A stretch of 5,322 nt of DNA, from NCBI GenBank assembly GCA_014879345.1, contig JACSSI010000402.1:1-5322 (forward strand), in the 5' to 3' direction. The notes beneath the pieces were generated by a model that did not search any database, was not told the DNA's origin, and saw only the letters and a list, made by a program, of their open reading frames with translations. Position 1 is the first letter of the stretch; each line of letters starts with the position of its first letter. Below are positions 5,110 through 5,322 of the stretch, one piece after another. A program made the position numbers and the translations under genes. The stretch is from Anaerolineae bacterium (GTDB taxonomy: Bacteria > Chloroflexota > Anaerolineae > Promineifilales > Promineifilaceae).

Positions 5110-5322
5110 CTACTCGTCAAACCCAAACTTCAACACCGGGTCTGCTTCCCGCAAGAAATTCCAGGTATAAATCCCGCCTGAATGTCCATCGCTCCACTGA
5201 ATTTGCAGCGCATAGCTGCCGACGGCTCCCACTTGCTCAATATTAATCGACTCATCCCGCTCGTTTTGCAGTACCTCTAAATCCGGCGGGCCGCCCATGT
5301 TGTCGTGTCCGCCTTTGCACTC
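5110..5322 (-). CDS. DUF971 domain protein, C-terminal part (5' end outside window)
   Basis: Read on the minus strand, 70 residues remain open to the window edge. The pattern VGSYALQIQWSDGHSGGIYTWNFLRE is the hallmark of DUF971, the domain also found at the N-terminus of gamma-butyrobetaine hydroxylase, where a cysteine/histidine cluster binds zinc. An E-C-K-G-G-H run at the window edge (5322-5305) resembles the end of that C-x-x-C...H cluster, so the first cysteine should lie just outside. The ATG at 5298 would remove this cluster and is therefore unlikely to be the true start. In bacteria this domain occurs as a free protein of about 100 residues or attached to Mrp/ApbC-type iron-sulfur carrier ATPases; the window cannot tell which. 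The exact function is unknown. It converges on the small acidic protein gene. Confidence 0.85.
   Translation of the reverse strand, partial: ECKGGHDNMGGPPDLEVLQNERDESINIEQVGAVGSYALQIQWSDGHSGGIYTWNFLREADPVLKFGFDE

Noticed and set aside
5110..5298. Complete 62-residue minus-strand gene starting at ATG 5298
   Set aside because: The frame stays open to the window edge and the upstream residues match the cysteine/histidine cluster of DUF971, so the gene is longer and truncated by the window.

Overview
The window looks like chromosomal DNA from an uncultured Chloroflexota bacterium, probably of the Anaerolineae. This placement is inferred from the style of the proteins (FtsH, LysA, a membrane GAF protein with a C-terminal helix-turn-helix), from the intergenic inverted repeats built of short repeated words, and from a recurring 10-bp palindrome. 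There is no rRNA or other marker to confirm it. There are no RNA genes, insertion sequences, CRISPR arrays or phage genes, and no gap between genes exceeds 100 bases.

Layout. (1) 1-684, + strand: the 3' part of ftsH, cut by the window edge and beginning just before the zinc-binding HEAGH motif. (2) 709-753: a 17-bp hairpin that probably ends the ftsH transcript. (3) 785-1327, +: a GNAT N-acetyltransferase. (4) 1332-1414: a compact block of 16-base repeats with inverted halves, running up to the next start codon. (5) 1415-3448, +: a 677-residue membrane protein with about nine transmembrane helices, a GAF domain and a C-terminal helix-turn-helix-like region, with no kinase domain. (6) 3473-4735, +: lysA, diaminopimelate decarboxylase, complete, 24 bases downstream and probably co-transcribed. 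(7) 4817-5047, +: an acidic 76-residue protein of unknown function with a strong ribosome binding site. (8) 5052-5105: a perfect 17-bp inverted repeat between convergent genes. (9) 5110-5322, - strand: the C-terminal part of a DUF971-domain protein, running off the right edge.

How the genes relate. ftsH (membrane protein quality control), the acetyltransferase and lysA (last step of lysine synthesis) are not an obvious pathway. Only the membrane GAF protein and lysA are spaced like an operon. Nothing in the sequence shows that the membrane protein controls lysA, but a membrane-anchored regulator next to a biosynthetic gene is plausible.

The most striking signal is not a gene. The exact palindrome AACGGCCGTT occurs eight times between 949 and 4744, against about 0.005 copies expected by chance for a given 10-mer in this length. 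It lies in all three codon phases of three unrelated genes and once across a stop codon, and it puts the same peptides (TAVS, RPL) into unrelated proteins. This resembles the highly iterated palindromes (HIP1) of cyanobacteria.
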